Notes: generated from the letters alone by a model not told the origin. 37,385 nucleotides of DNA from Rhodanobacter sp. (GCA_027450005.1 DAIDKO010000135.1:1-37385), one strand, 5' to 3'. Counted from the first letter of the stretch, positions 1 to 7,956 are shown. Translations and numbers: made by a program.

Positions 1-304
1 GGCCGCAAGTTCTGCGGTTTCAGCCTGTGGAGAGGAAGGCTCTGGCGCGCGCCGCAAGGTGCGCGTGAAACCGGCCTCTGCGAAGCAGGAAGTCAGCTTC
101 GATCATGTTTGCGCATGATCGAGCAAGTCTGACGGAACGGATCCTGACGGCGTACCCTTGAGTCCTTTCACCGAAAGAGTGGCTCCTGTCCGTCATCCCG
201 GCTCCCGCGGCGATCAAGCTCGGCGAGGCCCTGCGGCCGCTGGATGAGATGCTTCGATCCCTCCTGCGGACGCTCTGCACACTGCGCGCATCGGAAATGC
301 TGGC
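1..304. other. gene-free stretch with one perfect hairpin
   Basis: I see no convincing gene here; open frames on both strands are short, start inside other genes or lack recognisable domains. The one clear structure is an 8-bp perfect inverted repeat (arms 100-107 and 114-121, loop TTTGCG). It has no T tract, so it is not a standard terminator. The stretch lies downstream of rpiA and may hold its transcript end or an intergenic repeat, but neither can be shown from the window alone. Confidence 0.5.
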
Positions 305-946
305 TCAGACCTCCCTGTCGCCCACCAGCACCACGTCGGCCGGACGCTGCGCGAACAGGCCCACGGTGACCACGCCTGCAAGCTGGTTGAGCTGTTGCTC
401 CAGCGCCACCGGGTCGGCGATGCGCCAGCCGTGCACGTCGATGATCCAGTTGCCGTTGTCGGTGGTTACGCCGTCGCGCCACACCGGCTGTCCGCCCATC
501 TTCACGATTTCGCGGCTGACCAGGCTGCGCGCCATCGGAATCACCTCAATCGGCAACGGGAACCGGCCCAGCACGTCGACGCGCTTGCTGGAGTCGATGA
601 TGCAGACGAACTTCTGCGCCGCCGCCGCCACGATCTTCTCGCGCGTCAACGCGGCGCCGCCGCCCTTGATCAGCCGCTTGCGTGGGTCGCATTCGTCGGC
701 GCCGTCGATATATATCGAGAGCGGTCCGGTGGAGTTCAGGTCCAGCACCTCGATGCCGTGCCTCTTCAGCTGCGCGGTGGATTGCTCGGAGCTGGACACC
801 GCGCCGTTGATTCGGTCCTTCATGCCGGCCAGCGCGTCAATGAAGTACGCCACCGTGCTGCCGGTGCCCACGCCCACGACGGCGCCGTCCTCGACGTAGC
901 GCAGTGCGGCTTCGCCGGCGAGTTTCTTTTCGTTGGGTTGGCTCAT
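305..946 (-). CDS. rpiA: ribose-5-phosphate isomerase A
   Basis: This cytoplasmic enzyme of the non-oxidative pentose phosphate pathway interconverts ribose 5-phosphate and ribulose 5-phosphate. The 213-residue product matches the usual RpiA length (about 219 in E. coli). It shows the N-terminal phosphate-binding segment [14 protein letters not shown], the substrate loop with SSSEQS, the IDGADECD motif, and [12 protein letters not shown], whose Glu is the family's catalytic base. The reading frame stays open upstream to 1009, but the ATG at 946 gives the normal [15 protein letters not shown] beginning, so I chose it. The gene is divergent from the potassium channel gene, with about 120 bp between the two starts. 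Nothing unusual was seen. Confidence 0.95.
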   Translation of the reverse strand: MSQPNEKKLAGEAALRYVEDGAVVGVGTGSTVAYFIDALAGMKDRINGAVSSSEQSTAQLKRHGIEVLDLNSTGPLSIYIDGADECDPRKRLIKGGGAALTREKIVAAAAQKFVCIIDSSKRVDVLGRFPLPIEVIPMARSLVSREIVKMGGQPVWRDGVTTDNGNWIIDVHGWRIADPVALEQQLNQLAGVVTVGLFAQRPADVVLVGDREV

Positions 947-1070
947 GTGACACCGGAGGCTGGAAAGGGCGCCATGATCCCCGATTTGCGCGTGCGTCGC
1001 ACGCGCCACGTTGGCGTCGCGCGCCGCGTGTTACGGTAATCGTCCGCCGGAAATTCGGGGACGACGCATC

Positions 1071-2279
1071 GTGTGGCTTAGGACGACGCGACAACGCTGG
1101 CGCGCCAGCCTGCAGCGCGTGCAGCGGACGCTGCGCATGCCGTACTGGTTTCCGCACGTTCCACTGGCGCTGCTGCTGGGCCTGGGTGCGCTGGCGCTGC
1201 TGCGACTGGACCTGGGCGCGGACTGGCGGGACTACCTCGGCCGCCTCGCCGCCGGCCAGTTCGATTTCAAGCCCAGCGTGCTGCCGCCGCTGCTGATCGG
1301 ACTGGGCCTGATGACCATGGCGATAGGCCTGCTGTTGCGTTCACGGCTGGCCTGGACGATGGCGCTGCTGCTCGCCGCCACCGCCCTGGCGAACCTGCTG
1401 CTCGGTGCGCACCACGGCCATGTGCTGTTCGCCTACTTCTTGCTGTTGCTGGCGGCGCTGCTGGCGTCATGGCGGCAGTTCAGCCGTTCCAGCGTGGCGG
1501 CTAGCACGCTGTTCGCGCTGACTTCGGTGGCGATGCTGCTGACCTACGCCACCTTCGGTAGCTATTACCTGGGCGCAGACTTCCGGCCGGCGATCGCTGA
1601 CCTCAGCACCGCGCTGTATTACGCGATGGTCACCATGAGTACCGTGGGCTATGGCGACATCGTGCCGATGACGCCCGAGGCCAGGCTGTTCGCGGTGTCG
1701 GTGATCGTGCTCGGCGTGGCGGTGTTCGCCACCTCGCTGACTGCGGTGATCGCGCCGATGGTGAGCCGTAGCCTGCAACGCATCGTCAACAGCAAGGGTT
1801 CGGGCATGAAACGGGAAAACCACTTCGTGGTGATCGGCAACTCCTCGCTGGCCATCAATACCTGGCGTGAACTGGCGCGACGCAGCCGGCCGGTCACCCG
1901 CCTGCTACGCGAGGCGCCGTCCGACGGCGAGCTGGCCGGCGTCGACGTGGTGGTAGGGGACCCCAGCAATCTCGACGTGCTGCGCCAGGCCGGCGCGCAC
2001 AAGGCAGAGGCCGTGCTGGCGATGATGGCGGATGATTCGGAAAACGCCTTCGTGGTGCTGGCGGTGAAGGAGCTCACCGGCAGCGCCCGCACCGTTGCCG
2101 CGGTGAACGATGCCAGCCACCTTGGCCGGGTCAGGCTGGTGCAGCCGGACGTGGTGATCGCGCCGCAGGTGCTGGGCGGCGAGCTGATGGCGATGCTGCT
2201 GTCGGGTGAGGAGGTCACGGGGGACTTCGTGCTGCAGCGGGTGTTCCAGCAGACATCGGTAGCACCGGGCAAGGGATGA
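1071..2279 (+). CDS. kch: Kch-like voltage-gated-family potassium channel with RCK domain
   Basis: This is an inner-membrane potassium channel of the E. coli Kch type (402 residues here, 417 in E. coli). Six hydrophobic segments fill roughly residues 20-220. The selectivity filter TMSTVGYGDIVP lies between the fifth and sixth. A cytoplasmic RCK/TrkA-N-like domain follows, beginning HFVVIGNSSLAINTWREL. As in E. coli Kch, the glycine-rich nucleotide motif is degenerate (GNSSLA). I did not see the regularly spaced arginines of a classical S4 voltage sensor. I chose the GTG at 1071, which has a GGGGA-type ribosome site about nine bases upstream. The ATG at 1011 would add 20 residues without hydrophobic character. 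Its physiological role is poorly known even in E. coli. Confidence 0.88.
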   Translation: MWLRTTRQRWRASLQRVQRTLRMPYWFPHVPLALLLGLGALALLRLDLGADWRDYLGRLAAGQFDFKPSVLPPLLIGLGLMTMAIGLLLRSRLAWTMALLLAATALANLLLGAHHGHVLFAYFLLLLAALLASWRQFSRSSVAASTLFALTSVAMLLTYATFGSYYLGADFRPAIADLSTALYYAMVTMSTVGYGDIVPMTPEARLFAVSVIVLGVAVFATSLTAVIAPMVSRSLQRIVNSKGSGMKRENHFVVIGNSSLAINTWRELARRSRPVTRLLREAPSDGELAGVDVVVGDPSNLDVLRQAGAHKAEAVLAMMADDSENAFVVLAVKELTGSARTVAAVNDASHLGRVRLVQPDVVIAPQVLGGELMAMLLSGEEVTGDFVLQRVFQQTSVAPGKG

Positions 2280-2543
2280 TTGCTGCTTTCGCCGCTGGTT
2301 CTGTCGCATCGCTGCGCCGGGGGTTTGCGCCGGTCTTTTCCGCATCGCAAGTTTCAGAGCGGCAGGCGTAAGAAAGCCCTTGGTGTGTAGAACCGACAGG
2401 TTGTCGCCGACAGAAAGCCAAAGCCACGCCGCTCTTCACGGCAACCGTCCGAAATCCGCTTGCCCCGCCTGAGCCACCAAGCGCTTGCTGAGCGCCGCCA
2501 AGACAGCGAATCGCCGGGGGCGCCAAAGCGCCGCGCGCAACCC

Positions 2544-2999
2544 TCACTCCAGCCCGAGGATATGCTCCCAATGCGCCGCTTCTACCGGCTGCACCGACAG
2601 CCGGCTGCCCTTGCGCAGCAGCACCATGCCGTCCAGCGCGGGATCGGCCTGCAATTCCTTCAGCGTGATGGTGCGCTTGAGCTTCTTCACGAACTTCACG
2701 TCCACCAGCATCCAGCGCGGGTTGTCGCGCGAGCTGCCGGCGTCAAAGTACTTGCTCTCGGGGTCGAACTGGCTGGGATCGGGGTAAGCGTCGGTGGCCA
2801 CTTCGGCGATGCCGACGATGCCGGGCTCGGCGCAGTTGGAGTGGTAGAAGAACACCTTGTCGCCCACGCGCATGCCGTCGCGCATGTAGTTGCGCGCCTG
2901 GTAGTTGCGCACGCCGTCCCAGGCTTCCCGCTTCTTGCGCTTGAGGTCGTCGATGGAGAAGGCGTCCGGTTCGGACTTCATCAGCCAGTGGTTCTTCAT
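2544..2999 (-). CDS. EVE domain-containing protein
   Basis: A 151-residue single-domain protein of the EVE family (PUA-like fold). It begins MKNHWLMKSEPDAFSIDDL and contains WDGVRNYQARNYMRD, GDKVFFYHSN, and PGIVGIAEV, which are hallmark segments of this family. EVE domains are thought to bind modified bases in DNA or RNA, but the physiological ligand of this stand-alone form is unknown. Its ATG (2999-2997) overlaps the TGA of fthC as ATGA, so translation is probably coupled. That puts it last in the 6S RNA-fthC transcription unit. The frame is open upstream to 3071, but that part lies inside fthC. Confidence 0.9.
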   Translation of the reverse strand: MKNHWLMKSEPDAFSIDDLKRKKREAWDGVRNYQARNYMRDGMRVGDKVFFYHSNCAEPGIVGIAEVATDAYPDPSQFDPESKYFDAGSSRDNPRWMLVDVKFVKKLKRTITLKELQADPALDGMVLLRKGSRLSVQPVEAAHWEHILGLE

Positions 3000-3601
3000 G
3001 CGGCGTGCTCCGCGGCGCGGCAGTCGATCAGTTCGCGGTCGGTGGCGACGTAGTCCAGCGGCACGTCCCACGGTTGTGCATCAAGCTGCTCGACTTCCTG
3101 GAAATCGTAGGCCACCCCCACCAGTAACGGTTCGGTGGGACGCGCCTGGTCCTTGAGGAAGGCGAAGCTGCGGTCGTAGTAGCCGCCGCCGTGGCCCAGC
3201 CGACGGCCGCGGCGGTCGAAGGCTAGCAGCGGTACCAGCACCAGGTCGAGCTGGAACGGCGCGAACCACTCGCGCGGTGCCACCGGCTCGGGGATGCCAT
3301 GGCGGTTAGGCGCCACGGCGTCGCCATCGCGCCATGGCGCGAAGTGCAATTCCTTGTTCCGGGCCAGCAGCGGCAGCAGGAAGCGCTGGCCGCGCGCAAC
3401 CAATGGCGGAATGACCAGGTTCAACGGCAACTCGCCGCCGGTGGCCCAGTAGCCGGCCACGCGCACGTCGGTGTGGTATTCGGGCAATTGCTCCAGCGAG
3501 CGGCGCAAACCCAGGGCGGCAGCCATGCGGGCCGGCGGCGGCAGCGCGCGACGGCGTTCGGCCATCAGCTGGCGCAGTTCGTGGCGATCGGCAGCATCCA
3601 C
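2996..3601 (-). CDS. fthC: 5-formyltetrahydrofolate cyclo-ligase
   Basis: This enzyme of one-carbon folate metabolism uses ATP to convert 5-formyltetrahydrofolate to 5,10-methenyltetrahydrofolate (ygfA/fau in E. coli). The 201-residue product has the early basic segment RHELRQLMAERRRAL, the substrate-binding stretch VAGYWATGGELPL, and the nucleotide-binding signature RRGRRLGHGGGYYDRSF. It starts at GTG 3601; no in-frame ATG upstream gives a better N-terminus. A strong intrinsic terminator sits only about 20 bases before the start, between it and 6S RNA. Expression therefore depends on readthrough or RNA processing, as in the E. coli ssrS-ygfA arrangement. Confidence 0.94.
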   Translation of the reverse strand: MDAADRHELRQLMAERRRALPPPARMAAALGLRRSLEQLPEYHTDVRVAGYWATGGELPLNLVIPPLVARGQRFLLPLLARNKELHFAPWRDGDAVAPNRHGIPEPVAPREWFAPFQLDLVLVPLLAFDRRGRRLGHGGGYYDRSFAFLKDQARPTEPLLVGVAYDFQEVEQLDAQPWDVPLDYVATDRELIDCRAAEHAA

Positions 3602-3620
3602 GGGCTTGCTGTCTCCATCG

Positions 3621-3655
3621 AAAAACGCCCCGTCAGTCGTGCGACGGACGGGGCG
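3621..3655 (-). terminator. intrinsic terminator downstream of 6S RNA
   Basis: Read on the minus strand, a GC-rich stem (arms 3655-3647 and 3634-3626, nine perfect pairs, extended by an inner four-pair GTCG/CGAC stem) is followed directly by five Ts (3625-3621). It sits between the 3' end of 6S RNA and the fthC start, so it should end most 6S transcripts and throttle fthC. Confidence 0.85.
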
Positions 3656-3666
3656 CGCAATGAGGT

Positions 3667-3856
3667 GGCGTCAACCGCGATGCCGCTGCCCACCAAACGA
3701 CCTTGATCCACGATGGATCAGGTGGGAGGGCGACATGGTCTCGAGGCTTTCCGCACGCGGCGGACATGCACAACAACCGATGAAAAGCCGACCCGGGGCC
3801 GTATTTAGGAACAAGGCAAATGTAAGAGTGTGCCGGCGCACACCGCAGAAAACGCC
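3667..3856 (-). ncRNA. ssrS: 6S RNA
   Basis: 6S RNA binds the housekeeping sigma-70 RNA polymerase by imitating an open promoter and represses transcription in stationary phase. Three things support the call. Position: it lies exactly between zapA and fthC, as ssrS does in E. coli. Structure: the 5' segment (3856 leftward, GGCGTT then CTGCGGTGT) pairs with the 3' segment (GCATCGCGG then GACGCC, ending at 3667) to form a closing stem of about 15 pairs with a small mismatch. Sequence: it keeps GGAAAGCCTCGAGAC and the 3' hairpin at 3701-3722 (CCTGATCC/GGATCAAGG), matching E. coli counterparts. The length of about 190 nt fits the family. The exact ends are inferred from pairing. Confidence 0.9.
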
Positions 3857-3866
3857 GGGGTCGATT

Positions 3867-4217
3867 CTAGGCTTTCGGGAACAAATCCGCTACCGCCTCG
3901 CGTCGTTGCGTGTCGGTGTTTTCCAGCGCGAACTCCAGCCGCTGACGCAGCGCAGCGAGGCGATGCGCGGTCTGCTGGCCGCTGCCACCCTGTTGCTTGC
4001 GCAGCGCCAGCAGCTCATGGGTCATGCTGACCGCAGCGAGCACGGCCAGCCGCTCGAAGCTGGGTGCGCGCGCATTGGCGCGCAGCTCGCGCATCTTGCG
4101 GTCGAGCAGGGCGGCCGCTTCCACCAAGCCTTCGCGTTCTTCCGGTGCGCAGGCGATCAGGAATTCGCGGTCGATCAGCCGCAGCGCGACCGGGTTGTTG
4201 CTGTTCGTGTCACTCAT
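3867..4217 (-). CDS. zapA: cell division protein ZapA
   Basis: ZapA binds FtsZ at midcell and promotes bundling of Z-ring protofilaments. The 116-residue product has the N-terminal beta-rich head (VALRLIDREFLIACAPEEREGL), then the long helix typical of ZapA (AALLDRKMRELRANA, followed by FERLAVLAAVSMTHELLALRKQ) and a charged coiled tail. The ATG at 4217 gives the usual ZapA beginning. An ATG at 4229 would add four residues and overlap the end of the upstream gene. Neither start has a well-placed Shine-Dalgarno sequence, so translation is probably coupled to the upstream zapB-like gene. 6S RNA begins about 10 bases after the stop codon. Confidence 0.88.
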   Translation of the reverse strand: MSDTNSNNPVALRLIDREFLIACAPEEREGLVEAAALLDRKMRELRANARAPSFERLAVLAAVSMTHELLALRKQQGGSGQQTAHRLAALRQRLEFALENTDTQRREAVADLFPKA

Positions 4218-4221
4218 CGGT

Positions 4222-4461
4222 TCAACCATTGCCTTCGAGCGACTTCAGCCGCTGGATCATCGCCTCGACGCGGCTGCGCGCCTGCTCGTTGCGCGCAAGC
4301 AGGCTGGCGCGTTCGCCCGACAACTGCTCCTGGCTGTGCCGCAGGCTACGGTTTTCCTCGCTGAGCCGGCGCACGGTGTCCAGCAGGCGATCGACCTGGC
4401 GGCCAAGCGCTTCCAGTTCGACCTGGACGGGATCGGGCGGCGTGGATTCGGCTGGGTTCAT
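4222..4461 (-). CDS. small coiled-coil protein, ZapB-like (TIGR02449 family)
   Basis: A 79-residue, almost entirely helical protein with heptad-like spacing (LEALGRQVDRLLDTVRRL, EENRSLRHSQEQL, ASLLARNEQARSRVEAMI). It belongs to the short coiled-coil family commonly found directly upstream of zapA in Pseudomonas and xanthomonads, and it resembles ZapB. By its position and shape it may be a Z-ring accessory factor; that role is inferred. It is the first gene of the zapA-6S-fthC cluster. The -10-like TATAGT ends only seven bases before the ATG, so the mRNA may be leaderless. Confidence 0.82.
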   Translation of the reverse strand: MNPAESTPPDPVQVELEALGRQVDRLLDTVRRLSEENRSLRHSQEQLSGERASLLARNEQARSRVEAMIQRLKSLEGNG

Positions 4462-4468
4462 GCATGGA

Positions 4469-4474
4469 ACTATA
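4469..4474 (-). promoter_or_regulatory. -10 element for the zapB-like/zapA unit, probably leaderless
   Basis: On the minus strand TATAGT ends seven bases before the ATG at 4461, so transcription should start at or beside the start codon. No Shine-Dalgarno sequence can fit. The -35 region is weak. Confidence 0.45.
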
Positions 4475-4518
4475 ACAGTACGCCGCCGCGCAAAACGGGG
4501 GTGGCGGCGCCGCTGGCG

Positions 4519-4536
4519 TAGAATGGGCGGCCGCCC
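4519..4536 (+). promoter_or_regulatory. -10 element and GC palindrome before ygfB
   Basis: TAGAAT (4519-4524, five of six consensus bases) precedes ygfB. It is followed directly by a perfect 12-base palindrome, GGGCGGCCGCCC (4525-4536), which would lie at the start of the transcript. The -35 region is poor. The ribosome site CAGGAG follows at about 4538. Confidence 0.4.
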
Positions 4537-4550
4537 CCAGGAGTCTCGTC

Positions 4551-5117
4551 ATGCCGGCCAACGAACCGCTCAGCCACGACCAGTTGGACGCGCTGATCGT
4601 GCGCCTGCGTCTGGGCGTGGATGCCAGCGAGCTGCACGGCTCGCTGTGTGGCTACCTGTCCGCCGGCGCGACCCCGAGCGGCGGCAGGCTGCTCGCCGCG
4701 CTGGAACTGGAGGGCGCCGAGGAGGCCAAGCCCACGCCGGGCGACCAGGCCGCGCTGGACACCCTGCTGCAGCAGTGCCGCGACGCGCTGGCCGACCCCG
4801 ATCTTGGCTTCGAGCCGCTGCTGCCGGACGCCGACCGACCGCTGGACGAGCGTGCCGAAGCGGTGGTGGACTGGTGCCGGGGCTTCCTCGGCGGCTTTGG
4901 CCTGGCCGGCACCGAAGCGCACGGCCAGCTATCGGACGACGCGCAAGAGGTGCTGCGCGATTTTGGCACCGTGGCCGCCTCGGCCTTCGATTTCGGCGAC
5001 GCCGCCGAGGACGAGGACGCGCTGATCGAGGTGCAGGAGTTCCTGCGCGTGGGCGCACTGCTGCTGTATACCGAGTCCGCCGGCCGCGGCCGCTCCGGCA
5101 GCGATCGCCTGCATTGA
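4551..5117 (+). CDS. ygfB: UPF0149 family protein YgfB
   Basis: A 188-residue all-helical protein of the UPF0149/YgfB family. Characteristic segments include ELHGSLCGYLSAG near the N-terminus, VVDWCRGFLGGFGLAG in the middle, and the C-terminal acidic DEDALIEVQEFLRVGALLLY. In Pseudomonas aeruginosa YgfB acts as a regulator affecting beta-lactam tolerance through AlpA-controlled genes; whether that holds here is unknown. As in E. coli, it sits divergent from zapA and directly upstream of pepP. Its TGA overlaps the TTG start of pepP. Confidence 0.9.
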   Translation: MPANEPLSHDQLDALIVRLRLGVDASELHGSLCGYLSAGATPSGGRLLAALELEGAEEAKPTPGDQAALDTLLQQCRDALADPDLGFEPLLPDADRPLDERAEAVVDWCRGFLGGFGLAGTEAHGQLSDDAQEVLRDFGTVAASAFDFGDAAEDEDALIEVQEFLRVGALLLYTESAGRGRSGSDRLH

Positions 5118-6454
5118 ACGCTGCGCTCGAACGCATCGCGGTTCCGGCGATCGCGGGCGAGGAGTTCGCCCGCCGCCGCCGCCAGTTGATGGAGATGGCC
5201 GGCGAGGACGCGGTGCTGCTGGTGGCTGCCGCGCCCGAGCGCCTGCGCAACGCCGATGCGGCCTGGCCGTACCGGCAGGATTCGGACTTCCACTACCTCG
5301 CCGGTTTCCCCGAACCCGACGCCGTGCTGGCGCTGCTGCCGGGCCGGTTGCACGGCGAGGTGGTGCTGTTCTGCCGCGAGCGCGACGCCGAGCAGGCGCG
5401 CTGGCACGGCCCGTCAGTCGGTACCGAACGCGCGGTGGCCGACTACGGCATGGACGACGCGTTTCCTATCGACGACATCGACGACATCCTGCCCGGCATG
5501 ATCGAGGGCAGGGCACGCGTGTACTGCCATTTTGGCCGCGAGCCCGCGTTCGACGCGCAGCTGCTGGGCTGGATGCGCCGCCTGCGCCAGTTGCGCGGCG
5601 GCGGCGTAGTGCCCAAGGAGTTCGTGGCGCTGGGCCATCTGCTGCACGACCTGCGGCTTTACAAGTCGCGCACCGAACTACGGCTGATGCGCGCCGCTGC
5701 CGGCATCGCCGGAGAGGCGCACCTCACCGCGTGGCGGCGCGCCTTGCCGGGACGCCACGAATACGAGGTGGAAGCCGAGCTGCTGCACGCCATGCGCAGC
5801 CGCGGCGCGGTGCCCGCCTTCACGCCTATTGTTGCCGCCGGCGGCAATGCCTGCGTGATGCACTACCAGCACAACCGCGCACGATTGGGCGACGGCGACC
5901 TGCTGCTGATCGACGCCGGTGCCGAATTGGACTGCTACGCCAGCGACATCAGCCGCACCATCCCGGTCAATGGCCGCTACAGCCGCGAGCAGCGCGCGCT
6001 GTACGAAGTGGTGCTGGCCGCCCAGCTCGCCGCCATCGACGAAGTGCGCCCCGGCCAGCCGTTCGACGCCGCGCACCATGCCGCGGTGCACGTGGTCGCC
6101 GAGGGCCTGTGCGCGCTGGGCCTGCTTCGGAGTGACGCCGACACGGCCATCGGCGAAGGCAGCTACAAGCGCTTCTTCCCCGGCAAAACCGGGCACTGGT
6201 TGGGCCTGGATGTGCACGACGCCGGCGATTACCGCATCGACGGCGCCTCGCGCGTGCTGGAGCCGGGCATGGTGGTGACGGTCGAGCCCGGCCTCTATGT
6301 GTCGCCAGACGACGCCACCGTGGACGAACGCTGGCGCGGCCTCGGCATCCGCATTGAGGACGACGTGGCGGTGACCCGCGACGGCAACGAGGTGCTCAGC
6401 GCCGCCGTGCCGAAGGAGCCGCTGGAGATCGAGGCGCTGTTGGCGAAGCGGTGA
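5114..6454 (+). CDS. pepP: Xaa-Pro aminopeptidase (aminopeptidase P)
   Basis: This dinuclear-metal enzyme removes the N-terminal residue from peptides that have proline in the second position. It has an N-terminal creatinase-like domain (YRQDSDFHYLAGFPEPDAVLALLPG) and a C-terminal pita-bread peptidase domain. The metal ligands are visible: Asp in LLLIDAG, Asp in YASDISRT, His in TGHWLGLDVHD, Glu in VTVEPGLY, and Glu in IRIEDDV. The length of 446 residues matches E. coli (441). No ATG lies near the expected N-terminus. The TTG at 5114 overlaps the ygfB stop as TTGA and gives a normal beginning (NAALERIAVPAIAGEEFARRRR), so coupled translation from TTG is the best reading. Confidence 0.92.
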   Translation: MNAALERIAVPAIAGEEFARRRRQLMEMAGEDAVLLVAAAPERLRNADAAWPYRQDSDFHYLAGFPEPDAVLALLPGRLHGEVVLFCRERDAEQARWHGPSVGTERAVADYGMDDAFPIDDIDDILPGMIEGRARVYCHFGREPAFDAQLLGWMRRLRQLRGGGVVPKEFVALGHLLHDLRLYKSRTELRLMRAAAGIAGEAHLTAWRRALPGRHEYEVEAELLHAMRSRGAVPAFTPIVAAGGNACVMHYQHNRARLGDGDLLLIDAGAELDCYASDISRTIPVNGRYSREQRALYEVVLAAQLAAIDEVRPGQPFDAAHHAAVHVVAEGLCALGLLRSDADTAIGEGSYKRFFPGKTGHWLGLDVHDAGDYRIDGASRVLEPGMVVTVEPGLYVSPDDATVDERWRGLGIRIEDDVAVTRDGNEVLSAAVPKEPLEIEALLAKR

Positions 6455-6479
6455 AGCGGGAGAGGCCGTGAGTCGCTGG

Positions 6480-7838
6480 CTAGCCCGCCGCACCGGCCCC
6501 CGGCGCGTACACCGGGTAATAGCCCTGGTTCGCGAACGCATCGCGCGTGAGGTTCTCCGGTGCGCCGTCGGTGCACACGACGTCGTCCTCGATGCGGATG
6601 CCGCCGTAGGGGCGGAAGGCGTCCACCTTGGCCCAGTCGATGTCGGCGGCGACGGCTTTGTCGCGCAGTTCGGCCAGCAGCATGTCGATGAAGTACAGGC
6701 CCGGTTCGATGGTCACTACCATGCCAGGCTCCAGCACCCGGGTCGTGCGCAGGTAGGGGTGGCCGGCCGGGCGCGGGATGCTGCCGCCCTGCTCGCCCTG
6801 CTGGAAGCCGGCCACGTCGTGCACCTGAAGGCCGATCGAATGGCCCAGACCATGCGGGAAGAACGCCGAGGTGACGCCGGACTCCACCGCGCTCTCGGCA
6901 CTCATGCGGATGAAGCCGTGGTCGCGCAGCACGCCGGCTATCACGTGGTGGGCGTGGAGGTGCAGCTCGGGGTAGCCCTGGCCGGCGCGCACCTTCGCCA
7001 CGAAGCCCCGCTGCGCGGCGTCCATGCTGGCGATCAGCGCCTGGAATTCACCGTGGCCGATGCCGGCATAGGTGCGGGTGATGTCGCTGGCGTAGCCTGC
7101 GCTGCTTGCGCCGGCGTCGATCAGGAAGGAGTGGTGTGCGGCCGGTGGTGTGCGGTCGAAATGCATGTAGTGCAGCACCGCGCCGTGTTCGTTCAAGGCC
7201 ACGATGCTGGCATAGGGCAGCTCGGCGTCGATCTGCCTCGCGGCGGCCAGGTACGCCAGGTGGATGCCGAACTCGCTCTCGCCGGCGCGGAACGCGGCCT
7301 CCGCCGCGCGGTGCGCGCGCACGCCGATGCGGCTGGCTTCGCGCATCAGCGCCAGTTCGTAGGGCGTCTTGAATGAGCGATGCCAGTGCAGGCAGTCGAG
7401 CACCGGCTGCGGGTTGTTCGCCGTCACCCCACCGATGGCCGGGCAGGCCGGTGCGACCACTGCGCTGTGACCCTTCGGCAAGTACGCCACAGCCTCTTCC
7501 GCGCTGCGCACGGTGACGATGTCGAAGTGCTCCACCCAGTAACCGTGCGGCGCCTGCGGCACCACGTGCCAGTAGTCGCGCGGTTGCACGAACACCAGCT
7601 TCGGCCTGCTGCCCGGCGTGTAGGCGATCCAGCTGCCGGGGGCGTCCGCCAGCGGCAGCCAGTGCCTGAAATGCGGGTTGGCGACGAAGGGGTAGTCCTG
7701 GTCGTCGAGGAATTTGCCCAGCGGCGTGCCCGCGGCGATCAGCAGGTGGTCGAAGCCGCCCAGCGCCAGCGCCCGGTCGGCATGCGTGCACAGGGTGGCG
7801 AGGTGCGCGGTATAGAGCGGGGCGAGCTGCGCGTTCAT
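6480..7838 (-). CDS. pepQ: Xaa-Pro dipeptidase (prolidase)
   Basis: PepQ hydrolyses dipeptides with C-terminal proline, in the last step of degrading proline-containing peptides. The 452-residue product aligns along its length with E. coli PepQ (443): the start APLYTAHLATL, FLDDQDYPFVANPHFRHWLP, RSFKTPYELALMREA, VALNEHGAVLHYM, metal ligands in SFLIDAG, YASDITRT, PHGLGHSIGLQVHDVAGF, TIEPGLYFI and GIRIEDDV. I chose the ATG at 7838 (MNAQLAPLY); the frame is open 20 codons further. The gene converges on pepP with only 25 bases between the stop codons, so two relatives of the same fold lie tail to tail. Confidence 0.95.
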   Translation of the reverse strand: MNAQLAPLYTAHLATLCTHADRALALGGFDHLLIAAGTPLGKFLDDQDYPFVANPHFRHWLPLADAPGSWIAYTPGSRPKLVFVQPRDYWHVVPQAPHGYWVEHFDIVTVRSAEEAVAYLPKGHSAVVAPACPAIGGVTANNPQPVLDCLHWHRSFKTPYELALMREASRIGVRAHRAAEAAFRAGESEFGIHLAYLAAARQIDAELPYASIVALNEHGAVLHYMHFDRTPPAAHHSFLIDAGASSAGYASDITRTYAGIGHGEFQALIASMDAAQRGFVAKVRAGQGYPELHLHAHHVIAGVLRDHGFIRMSAESAVESGVTSAFFPHGLGHSIGLQVHDVAGFQQGEQGGSIPRPAGHPYLRTTRVLEPGMVVTIEPGLYFIDMLLAELRDKAVAADIDWAKVDAFRPYGGIRIEDDVVCTDGAPENLTRDAFANQGYYPVYAPGAGAAG

Positions 7839-7906
7839 GCGGGTTCCGGTCGGCAGGGTGGCTCCCGATTTTAATGCGCGCGCCGGATCCTCCCGCAACG
7901 CGGGGA

Positions 7907-7926
7907 AAGCCCCTACGCTAGGGCTT
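7907..7926 (+). promoter_or_regulatory. small inverted repeat in the halogenase leader
   Basis: AAGCCCCTA and TAGGGCTT face each other across CGC with one bulged base, about 30 bases before the halogenase start. It may be an operator or leader hairpin. There is no T tract. Confidence 0.3.
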
Positions 7927-7956
7927 CATTTCGCACACGCAACGGGTAGCCCTTTC

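Noticed and set aside
4064-5113. Upstream extension of the pepP frame
   Set aside because: It crosses the zapB-like gene and ygfB in the wrong frame and is Arg/Pro-rich; pepP starts at TTG 5114.
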